This document shows, one piece after another, positions 52,157-62,371 of a stretch of 64,000 nucleotides of DNA. This DNA is from Phytophthora colocasiae (Eukaryota > Oomycota > Peronosporomycetes > Peronosporales > Peronosporaceae). The position numbers and the translations under genes were made by a program. Location: NCBI GenBank assembly GCA_018806915.1, contig JAGKQI010000090.1, positions 1,736,001 through 1,800,000 on the forward strand. Direction: 5' to 3'. Below the pieces are notes generated by a model. The model was not told the origin of the DNA and did not search any database. It saw only the letters and a program-made list of their open reading frames with translations. Each line of letters starts with the position of its first letter. Position 1 is the first letter of the stretch.

Positions 52157-52219
52157 TTTTTTCGGAAATTATTCCTACCGCTTGTTGATGGTTATCAAAC
52201 TTACGATGAATGATCGCAC

Positions 52220-52405
52220 TCAAGTTGTTTTTGCCACCAGCTTTCGGCAATCGCGGGAATATTCGCTTCTACAGTCCAGTTGATGGGGGTTGAACTTGTT
52301 TGGAGGCGGGAGATCCGAGTGGTAGGCCGCACGAACGTTCGGTGAAGCGTTGGCTTGGACTCCAAAGAGCACAACAGCGGCGATCACGGCTAGAAAAAAC
52401 TTTAT
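52220..52405 (-). pseudogene. Tiny secreted cysteine peptide, copy 3, start codon ATA
   Basis: The frame begins with ATA in place of ATG, then KFFLAVIAAVVLFGVQANA, a typical signal peptide, and a mature part with PPPNKF and HQLDCRSEYSRDCRK, followed by seven residues and a stop (61 codons). No in-frame ATG lies close upstream. The ending CR....RDCRK with seven residues between the cysteines matches copy 2 at 27404-27552. A single G to A change in the start codon would explain the loss. Confidence 0.5.
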
Positions 52406-52581
52406 CAGGACAGATACCGTCGATGCGTTACCGGTTGGGTCAGTTGGATAATGAACTCTAGCCGAGTAGGGAACAAACGCCCATCTTTTTCTTTATCTTC
52501 CTAACGTATAAAACACGTAGGATAACTTTGCACGCAATGAGAGAATACGTCTCATAGATGACTACATAGCATGAACGTTAA

Positions 52582-55500
52582 CCCCTTGGTTCCCAACGTC
52601 ATAACTTACGGCTTTACGAAATCGTACGTCGTAAGTTACGACGAAAAATCTTCGAGCAATAGAAAATGGCTCGGAAAAGGGAAACCAATACTTTAATGAA
52701 GTCAATTTTTTCTTGCCCAAAGAATAAGCTGCTGGAGGTCGCACGGGAAATTGCAGAAATCGGACAGGGCTAGGGTTTGTAAGGGCGTGGGGTCCGGATC
52801 GCAGCTGATTCATTATTCCTGAATTTTCCCGATGGCGCGCATCAGATCCACTGGACGCAAGAAACCTGCCGTTGCTCGACACGACGTCGACTTTCGACAT
52901 CTCTGGAGGCAGCTACGAGAGGTGGGATGGAGCTCCAGACGCCCCAAGGGCCTCGAGACCGACTGGACCTACATAAAGCCTGGCAGTTCGGTAGATGGCA
53001 CGGTTGGAGTCGACTTCTTTGTTGGTGAGGCTGCTGTAGTGGCGCATGTTATTGAGACCGGATTGCTGGTAGCTGAGGTGAGTCGTTCATTTGTGATTCG
53101 GAGTAGAATGTAAGACTAAGGCTGATGATTGTTGCAGGATGAGGCGTCTGGAAACGACGACAACTTCGAGAATCAGAGCCATAGTGATAAAGAGGGTGGG
53201 GCTCAACGTGAAGCGCAAGCCTGTGAAGATGAAGTGCAAAACGAGAATTTGGTGCGGGCGTCCCAGATTGACACTAATATGGAGCTCTCCCAACACACAA
53301 TGGATGCATTATTTGGATCTCCAACACCGAGTGAGGTAGAGCTATCACAGGGAGCTGTAGCTCGTGCATTTGACATTCCGCAAGTTGGCCTTCAGGGAGA
53401 TCTTTCCGAGCCGGATGTACTGGAAGGGGCAAGTCATTTGCAGCACTTGTCGGGCGCTTCAGGGGCTGAAAGTTTGGAGTTAGACGTGCCTGTAACCAGG
53501 CAACTTCGACCGCGACGCCAGTTCAAGCACGATGTAAACTTTGTAGAGGAGAACGAGAACCCAAGTGATTATGAGCAGCTGAGCTCTGGAGAAAGTGACG
53601 GTGATACGATAGCAGACAATGATGATGATCCACTGCAGCATCGAGGAATAGATGTAGGTGACGATGCCATCTCGGATACGGATGCTCCGGAACTGGACGA
53701 AGCATTCCTGGCTTCACTAAGCATAGGAGACGATGAAGGACTAAGCCGAGAAGCTCTCGCGAGAAGACAAGAGGCTCTCCGGGCAATGCGTTGGACGCCA
53801 CCTTCATCGAACTTCGAATTCGAAGCGGACGTACCCGGGGCTTACCGGTGAAGAAGCACAACCCGTTGCTGACCTACGGAAGCTATGTAATTCACCCCTC
53901 GAAACCTTCTTTTTCTTCGCACCGAAGTCTATGTGGGTCAATATTTGTGAAGAATCGAACCGTTACTGCTCGCAGCAGATCCTCCCCAGAGCTGAGCGGA
54001 TGCGCGTCAAGCAGACCGAGCGACGCGGGACGCCAACGGAAACGGTGAAGCAAATACGGCGTCGGCTCCGAATGAAGCCAGCTTACGCAACGCACGAGAT
54101 TCTCCATGTGATGGGTCTGCTGGTAGCCCATATGCTGTGCCCTCCACAACGTCGATTTGCGCAGCACTGGTCCATGACAGAAGATGGCGCCGTTCCCGCC
54201 GGGACCTTCGGCAGATATATGGCAAGGAATAGGTGCCAAGACATTCTTCGAGACTTGCATTTCGTGGATAATGAAAGAGATCAGACTCGCTACAAGTTGA
54301 GGAAGCTTCGCCCGGTTGTCGAGAAGTTACAAGAGCGTTTCCTGGCCGGTTGGACGCTGCCTGCAGTTTTTTCGTTCGACGAGGGTGTTTTGCCAGCGAC
54401 CTCTCGGCGAAACACCACCAGGATGTTCATGCCGGACAAGCCGCACAGGTACGGCTCCAAAATGTTTATGACGTGTGACAGCAAGACGGCGTACTGCCAC
54501 AGGTAATACTGATTTTTTTTTGTTGATTTTTCAATGATGTAACTTACGACTTTGAAGCTGACCTTATTCTGCTTTGCCGTAACTTTATAGATTCGAGATT
54601 TACGTTGGTAAAATGAAAGCTCGCGATGATCAGGCCGACACATTTGATCACAAGACGGGAGCTGCTGCAGTAATTCGCAACCTCAAGGTCGTGCTCGCAA
54701 ATGATCGCCAAGCCTTTCACGCAGTCACGATAGACCGTTTTATTCATCTATCCATTAGCTATTGAGCTGCTTTCGATGCACGTGTACGTCGTCGGGACGG
54801 TAATGACTGGGCGACTCGGGTATGACCGCAACGTTGTCGAGCCACGAAAGACCCGGCCAAGAAGTATTCCGCGGGGCTCGTTCACGTTTTCACGCTCGCT
54901 GACTGTGCCAAGTATGATCGCCTTCCACTGGTGGGATCGTAAACCGGTCCACTACCTGTGCACAGGGTCAGTGATGACGGCATCCCTTATCAACCGCAAC
55001 GTGAAAGGAGAAGGACCAACGACGGTAGCGTGTCCAAGGGCAGTCAACGATTACCAAGAATGGATGGGCGGAGTGGACGTGCATGACCAACTCCGCCTCC
55101 AAGCCTTCTCGATCCAGACGTCGGTTCGTTTTGCAAAATACTACAAGAGCCTATTCTTAGGTCTCATTGATTTGGTCATGGTGAATTCCTACATCTCACA
55201 CAAGGCTGCGTGTAAATTGACGAACACACCGGCGATGAAGCGTGGTGAATGGTACGCTGTGCTCCACAGCCAGCTACTGCAGTTGAAGGAACAGGATTTT
55301 GCAGGGGTGGCGGTCACACCTTCACCCGGAGGCAAGAAGCGAAGACGGAAACGCGTTGGGCATTCCCTAATCCAGTTCGACGACTGGGTTACAGTATCTG
55401 GAGTCCAAAAAAGGCGCCAGCGGTCTTGCAAAGTATGCGCATTGCTCCGTGGCGATCGCAAGAAGTCGTTTCAGACGACCTTCTACTGTGAGAACTGTTC

Positions 55501-56115
55501 CGTAGACGACGCCAAGTGCTACCTATGCCCAAAAGCACGACGTGAGTACAGAGGTACGATGAAGACTTGCTTCCAGATATGGCACGATGATTTTGAGTGC
55601 GGGTTCGCCATCCCACCTACCTTGGGCAAGCGCGTTGTCCTCCGGCGTCCTGGAAAGAAAATAGGTGTGCGGAAGAAAACACGGCGTGAGCTGCTTCGTG
55701 AAGAAGAGGGCGAGGCGGACGACGAGCTACGTGGTGATGGTGAGGAGCTCAGCGAAGACGACAGTGAGTTCGACCTCTAGAAACGCAATGATCAGCTATC
55801 TTGTGTGTTGTTATAAAATAAACTTTCTTGAACCGACGTACCTTTTGCCTCCTTATTTCTGAAATGATTGGGTTCAGAGTCCAACTATCTTCCGCACTTC
55901 CTTTTCTGCAATCCCCAAAGTTACGAGTTTGAATCTCCACTGGACAAAAGAAAGTTGTGTATCTTACGACTAAGCCTAAATTTCACCTGTACAAATCTAT
56001 ATACCTACCCGCATGTGGATAGTCTACGACTATACAAACGCCTTGATAAAATGTACGTCATAAGTTACGACCTTCGCTTAGCGGTTCCGAGGTACGAATC
56101 CTGGGAACCAAGGGG
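52582..56115 (+). mobile_element. PiggyBac-type DNA transposon, 3.53 kb, both ends present
   Basis: The ends are CCCCTTGGTTCCCA and, reversed, the same 14-bp sequence, flanked by TTAA on both sides (52578-52581 and 56116-56119), the hallmark of piggyBac insertion. Subterminal palindromes of the type GTCGTAAGTTACGAC lie near both ends (52628-52642 and 56057-56071). The transposase gene inside has three exons but carries frameshifts. The element lies directly beside a decayed membrane-protein gene. Confidence 0.95.
52832..55780 (+). pseudogene. PiggyBac transposase (DDE_Tnp_1_7 type), frameshifted
   Basis: Exon 1 (52832-53078) is followed by a GTGAGT...TTGCAG intron; exon 2 has an acidic region (53138-53840) and then, after one extra G in a GGGG run near 53838, the transposase core up to 54502. 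A second intron (54503-54590) leads to exon 3. Catalytic aspartates are seen in SFDEGVLPAT, VTIDRF and GGVDVHDQL. Near 54735-54760 two single-base losses break the frame before HVYVVGTVMTGRLGYD. The end carries a cysteine-rich zinc region (CKVCALLRG, CENC, CYLCPKARRE). Three frame breaks make it inactive unless they are sequence errors. Confidence 0.9.
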
Positions 56116-56119
56116 TTAA

Positions 56120-57641
56120 ATTACCTAAAAGAGCCAAAACGTGGTCTGCACCCAAGCGATCTGTTTCTCGACAAAAGCCACAAGTTGAATCGGGGGAAGC
56201 CCAAGCATCCGTTTCGTCACGAACAAGAGCAACAACAGAGAAAAGAGCTGGAGCAAGCAGTACATCGTGACGATATTCAGCGTCTGAACGAGTTGTTGCC
56301 CGTCCACATGGTCGAATACAGTGTAATACTCTCGGTTTGGCAGGTGGTACGTGCAACATTCACGATCCCAATTATCGCATTTGGGGGTACGTAGTGTTTG
56401 CTGTACTTACAGAAAACAAGACGTATGATCGCCTCAACGTAGTTAATGAGCAGTAGGAACTCCGCCATATAGTGTGTATCTTTTATCAACTGAAATCCGA
56501 GCTGATAGGGTTCTAGCAATTTGTGCCTTTCCAGCTCCGTTATCTTTGCTCGTTGGTCCTTTTCCAATAGGGTGTATTCGGCCTCTTCCAAACGTGTAAT
56601 TACCCAGCAGAAAGCAAAATACAGTGGCGTTTTGCCAACGGTATCCGTAGTTTTTAAAAGCTTTCCGAGGCATGGATTCCTGTTTCAGTTTAAGATTGGA
56701 TAAAAGAGATGACGATTTCATCGATTGCGTCAGTTCGTTAGTTTATGGTCCCGCAATCCTGTGAAGTTGTTAGGCCCGTGAGAGCTATTCCCAATGAGTT
56801 TATCGTCAATTCGACGGCTCAACTGGATTGGTTCCACACGCTCCATCTCAATACTTCAACCAATACGAAGTATCTTTCAGTGCCAGCCCCATCGTCACAG
56901 CGTCTGCTATCATTGTCTCCAACGTTGTCCAGAATGAAGGTGTACTCTGCATACAGTACGAGAAAAACAACGAGCCGAAGACGTCGGCATTGAACAGCAC
57001 AAGCTGAGGGATTTCATCGCCTAAATGGCCCACCGCTCGAGCGAAAATGTTCCTCATAAACATTTTTATCATCGGTAAAAGCCCATTTGAGCCTTGTTAG
57101 ACAGCGTCGTGTACGTGTAAAAGTACGGAGGCTACGTGAACATGAGCGCCATATTGTCATGCCAACCACAATTAACGTAGCCCATACAGGAACGACATTC
57201 AACGTTGTGAAGGGGACTGGGAAACCGATTGTTGTGGCGAAACCATAGAGAACCCCACACTTAACGCTGCTACAATTAAAGTATCTCGGATAACGTAGCT
57301 GTTAGGAAACGGCAATAGACGTAAACCCGTCCGGAACTGGAGGCTAACGAGACTTGTCATGACGATATACTCGTAATACTCACGCACAAAGAACCACTTG
57401 TTGGCTTGAATCCCTTCAGAAGGTTTGGCAAGTGGCAAAGCGTCAATTTGTCACGATTAAACAAGGCAGGAGTTGCAATTAAAACTACAACAGCTCGCAT
57501 CCAGCTCGTATTTCTAATGTAATTCTCTAAATCTTGAACACGCTGTTCCGAGTAAGCTCCATGTAGCTCCACTTGAATCCACTCCCATATTTTAAACAGC
57601 GACGACGTGTCAACTTCATTTGCACCTCGAAAAACCTGCAA
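56120..57641 (-). pseudogene. Membrane protein family copy 3, decayed
   Basis: Fragments in the order of the intact copy (46965-48732) are scattered over several frames: KIWEWIQVELHGAYSEQRVQ, LAKPSEGIQANKWFFVREYY, FMRNIFARAVGHLGDEIPQ, HYMAEFLLLINYVEAI and KRMLGLPPIQLVAFVEKQIA. At least six breaks. The piggyBac element sits at its 3' end (TTAA 56116), right after TTFWLF, where the intact gene continues, so the insertion probably removed or separated the last exon. Confidence 0.8.
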
Positions 57642-57768
57642 CTGCTTTTAGCCACGATTGTGTTTAAAGTGCTTAAAGTTGAAGGCAATACTGACTTCTG
57701 ATTGGCTAATGATGTTGAAGTGTCTAAACTAAATGCGACCGGCCAGTTCTTAAAAGATCTTTAAACCA

Positions 57769-60371
57769 ATGAATCGAGAAGATAGTATACAGGATGAAGA
57801 TCAGGATGATACAACGTCCACATTAAACGGAGATGAGGGCCAGCAACAGGATGAAGAGTCCAATATTCGTATTTTCCTACGTGTTAAACCATCACGTAAA
57901 CCTTCAGGTTTTTTCTCTTGGGATGAAGACACTAATATGATGAAATACGATATCCCAAGAGACATAGCAGCTGGTTTAATCAACAATTCCAGAACATCCT
58001 ACAAGTTCCGATTCGACTCAGTTATTGGGATGGAAGCTAAACAAGAGGAAGTTTTCGATCGGGTGGGAAAACCTTGTGTTGAAAGTGCTCTAAATGGGTT
58101 TAACTCGACTGTTTTCGCCTATGGCCAAACTGGTTCGGGCAAAACGTTCACTATCACAGGAGGAGCAGAGAGATATGAAGACCGTGGACTGATTCCACGT
58201 GCTTTGTCTTTAATCTTTGAAAAGATGCGAAATTCCAGTCAAGAACAGATCATCGCGCAGATTTCGTATTTGGAGATTTACAACAATCAAGGATACGATT
58301 TACTGGATCCGAATCATGAATCTACGAAATCTCTGGATGATCTGCCTCGTGTAGCCATGTTGGAGGATGAAGATGGCAATTGCCATCTGAGGAATCTGTC
58401 CATGCATCCAGTGACAAGTGAAGAGGACGCACTTAATTTGCTCTTTCTAGGAGATACGAACCGTGCTGTGAGTGAGACGGCAATGAATTTAGCATCTTCT
58501 CGATCGCATTGTATCTTTACAGTGTCTTTGGAGACGAGGAGAGTGGGAAGTGAAGTGGTTTTACGGTCGAAACTGCATTTGGTGGATCTTGCAGGGTCTG
58601 AGAGAGCTCACAAGACGGGAGCGAAGGGACAATTACTGCGTGAAGCTGCGTACATTAACACGAGTCTTCATTATCTGGAGATGGTCATTGTGGCATTACA
58701 TGAGAAGAATACGAAAGGAAGAACGCATATTCCGTATAGAAACTCTATGATGACATCGGTACTGCGTGATTCTCTTGGAGGAAACTGCAAGACTGTCATG
58801 GTGGCCACTGTGAGCCCTGAGAAAGATCAAACTGATGTAAGTATTTATTGGTATGATTTGGATTTAGACCGTTCCTAATGTTTGGTTTACGTAGGAATCT
58901 GTGTCGACGTGTAGATTTGCGCAACGAGTGGCTCGAGTGAAGAATGATGCTCGACTGAACGAGGAAGTGGACCCCTCAGTAATTATCCGCCAGTTGAAAG
59001 CCCGCGTTGCTAGTCTTGAAGAGGAAATAGCGATTCTCAAGGGCGATGTGGTACGTCAAGTTCTGAGTAAATACACCTTGACACTAAACTCGTGGTCTTT
59101 CGTAGAATGAAGGTGAAGAGTTGAAAGACTACGAAAAGGACAAGCTACGGCAGAAATGTTTGGATTTTGTTAACGATTCCGAACCGAGCGCACATTTATC
59201 CATGGGGGAATTCACCTACACCAAGATGAAGGCTTGCTTTGATATTCTCAAGAGTATGGCGAACGCTGCCGGTGCAGCAGCCGCTTCTGGTGGCACTGGA
59301 ATTCCCGGTGTGAAGCTCATCTCTGCTGGAACTGGAGGCAACAACCAGGAGCTTGAACAGCGTGTAAATGAACTGGAACAACTCGTGCAACAGCGCGACA
59401 ACGAGATTGCTATCATGGTTAACATGATTCGAAAGAAAAATGACGGTGCAGTACCAGCAGAGCTGCTATCCAGAAATTTCGTGGAGTACACAAGCAACCA
59501 AGACGAGCATCGAGAAGCAAGACCCCAGAAACAGCCAGTGAAACAGCCTGGTGGCTACGCTTCGACCATGGTAGTTGATCCAGCTATCCTTGAAGATCCG
59601 ACGAAGGCGTTTGAAGCTTTCAAGGCACAATATCCAAAGAACGACGCGATTCGAGACAACAAAATCGCGCTGAAACGCAAATATGACAGTGCCAAAGCCC
59701 TTGCCAGCGAAGTAAATGACGCTCGGAACCAGATTAAGGCGTTGACTTTGAAAATTGACAAACTCCGGAAGCAACAGGCCATAGCGGACGAAGGTTTGAT
59801 TGATGTTGGAGGAGAAACTGTCGATACAGAAGCAGCAGCAGCTCGAGCAGAATTTGAAGCAACCGAGCAGAAACTCAAAGAAGAAATCGACATACACAAA
59901 GTCGCGTACAAGAAAGGATTCAACGAACTCAGTGAGCTCAAGAAGGAGATTCAACACATCCAGAAGATGTTGGAAATGGGCCGCATCAAGTTGCAAAAGG
60001 ATTTCGATCTGTGGTACCAACGGCAGGGTAAAGGAGCTCTACTAACAGAAACTCTGTTAGCTCAAGGGAAGCCGGAAGGGAATCAATCTGTTGGGAAACA
60101 AAGGTCGGAGATGTCTGTACCAACAAAATCGGTGTCGCCTGAGAGACCAGAGAGTATCCCAAGAAAACCAACATTTGAGTCGGATGGGAAGAAATCACAG
60201 CGTTCATCTGTCGCCAGGCAAAGTACAGCCAGGTATGGGGACTTTTGCAACTACCGATGTGTTTAAATGAGCCACTAACAATGAGTTTCGTTTCTTAGCA
60301 CCGTGGAGGAAGACGTGTCTGGGTTTTATGAAGCACTGGATATCCTCAAACGTCGCAATGCAAGGAAGTAG
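57769..60371 (+). CDS. Kinesin-9-family (KIF6/KIF9-like) flagellar motor
   Basis: Four exons (57769-58836, 58895-59050, 59106-60232, 60299-60371) join in phase to 807 residues. The motor domain has the P-loop AYGQTGSGKTFTITGG, switch I SSRSHCIF, switch II VDLAGSERAHKTG and the closing RNSMMTSVLRDSLGGN. A coiled-coil tail (EQRVNELEQLVQQRDNEIAI and others) and the short C-terminal EEDVSGFYEALDIL motif follow, like in KIF6/KIF9. Kinesin-9 motors work in cilia and flagella, which oomycete zoospores have. Intact. The motif YGQTGSGK and tail decide the family; KIF6 versus KIF9 is unclear. Confidence 0.88.
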
Positions 60372-60564
60372 AATCCTACTCCGTCCAAAAGGGAAGCCAC
60401 AGAAATAATGGAGGTCTCTACTTTTGCTGAGATAATGCAGACAGAATTTCGATGATCTTGGAGGAGTTTCAACCGGTTTTCTAAAAACACCTGACGTTGA
60501 AAATGCTCGTTCGTTACTGCACCAGTATTCATTCCGCTTCGTAGGAGAAGGTTGGAAGAAAAAA

Positions 60565-62220
60565 ATGTCCAAGACAATGGTAAATGGTGTTGATATCTCC
60601 ATGCTGGAAGGCTGGATGATCAAGATCAATAGCAACCCTAGCTTCTTCGGCAAGAACATGAACCGACGATGGTTCAAAGTGGGTTTCGTTCCTGGATCAG
60701 GTTCTCAGGAGAAGCTCGTCATCTCTTACTCTACCAGCAAGTGCGTTCTGTAATCCCTTATCAAAATATTCCAGCTTACTTACATTTACCTTTTCAATAT
60801 GCAGAACTGCGAAGGAACCGAGAGGTTGGCTCTACGTTGAGGATGTCAGCGGCATCTACTGCCGTCGAGTAAGTCAAATGTCCTTCTTCACTCACTAAAT
60901 GTACTTACCCTACTGCGCTCAGGAAATGATTGAGGTTGTAGCTCCATCTCGGACGCTTCGACTGAAAGGAGAGACTGCAGTCGAGCATCGTCTCTGGTCC
61001 GACAGTCTTTACAAGCTCTGCAACCCACCAAAACCTGTCGCTGCAGTGAAATCGACACCAGCAGAATCGAGACGGGAACGAACGTCACAACCGGAACGAG
61101 AGTCAAAGCGGGAAGAAGAAGAAAATCGGGAGCAACGCAGGCGCCGATCGGGCCGAGAACGTGAGCGAGAGCGAGAACGAGAACATGATCGGGACCGGGA
61201 ACGAGAACGAGAACGAGAACGTGACCGACGAGACCGAGACCGAGCCAGAGAACGTGACCAAGAACGCGACCGGGAACGAGATCGGGACCGTGAACGTCGA
61301 TCTGGAGAGGACGATAGGGAGCGAGGAAATCGTTCTGCCCGATCAAACCGTCATGATAACGATCGTGATGACAGGGATAATCGACGAGAGCACAATCGCA
61401 GCCATCGTCGCAGCCCTCGAGACGACTACGACGACTACGACGCTCGAAAACGCCGCTCCCCGTCGCCAGAGAAACGTCAAGTCAGACGCGAAGAGCGCCA
61501 GTCATCACGTTACTCCCAGCCATCACATCATGAAGAGGAAGAGGAAGAGGAGTGTATCACCAGTCGTACAAGCAAGTTTGAAGAAAGTGACGATGACAGT
61601 AGTGAAGACGATCGTGACAGTCCTCGGCCTTCGACTACCAGCAGCTCTCGCAGTTTACTCGTAGCTCAGATCAAGTCGGGTTCTTCTTCCGAGGCTTTAG
61701 AGACGGTGCAGTGTAAGAACATCATGTCCGACAGCGAAGAGGAGGATGACAACTACCGCTACGAAAGCAAGCAGGATCCGGAAGAGAGTCCTCGAGATCC
61801 TGTGACGTCGTCAACTAGTCCGATCGAGGATGACGTTAGGGAGGAACTACAGCACCTGAACCTTCAACAAACAGTTGAAATTCAACCGTCCAAGCGTAAG
61901 AACTCAGAGTATTTCGACTCGGACGAGGAACAGGATCAGGATCAGGAGCCCCGTGCTTTATCGTCGAAATCCAAACCAGCAGTTGACAATGGGAAGACAC
62001 CAACCTCCGGTGTCGCAGCTGACAACAACTTCGCCCATGACGACTGGGATGAAGAAGAACCTTCCGCTCCAGCACCAACGAAAGCTTCATACCCAGTACG
62101 GATTTGATAGACTTTTTGCTTGGTCTGATGCTTCTAACATGCACTTGTGTCTTGTAGACTGCTCTGAGCCACGGAGTTGCTGCCGATACCAACTTCGTTC
62201 ATGATGACTGGGACGATTAA
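60565..62220 (+). CDS. PH-domain protein with RD/RE-rich low-complexity tail
   Basis: Four exons (60565-60740, 60805-60868, 60923-62095, 62158-62220) give 491 residues in phase. Residues about 12-110 form a PH domain (LEGWMIKINSNPSFFGKN, RRWFKVGF, WLYVEDVSG, WSDSLYKLC). A long Arg/Glu/Asp repeat tract (about residues 140-240) follows, then Ser/acidic stretches. The end repeats one motif twice: GVAADNNFAHDDWDEEE and GVAADTNFVHDDWDD, the second in the last exon. PH domains bind phosphoinositides or proteins; the duplicated acidic end could be a docking peptide. No known family fits the whole. Confidence 0.8.
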
Positions 62221-62371
62221 ACGGTCTGTGGTTAGCAACAACAACAAAAAACAGTGTAGCTCAAAGAGAACGTCTTCACACGAACCGAACCTTGCTAACA
62301 AAAAGCGTTATTGAGTTAGTGCGCACGTTAAGCAGTTACCTTCCAAATACTGCTAGAAGAAGTGAAGTCTT

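Noticed and set aside
60888..61346. Minus-strand Val/Leu/His-rich ORF
   Set aside because: Antisense of the Arg/Glu repeat tract of the PH-domain gene.
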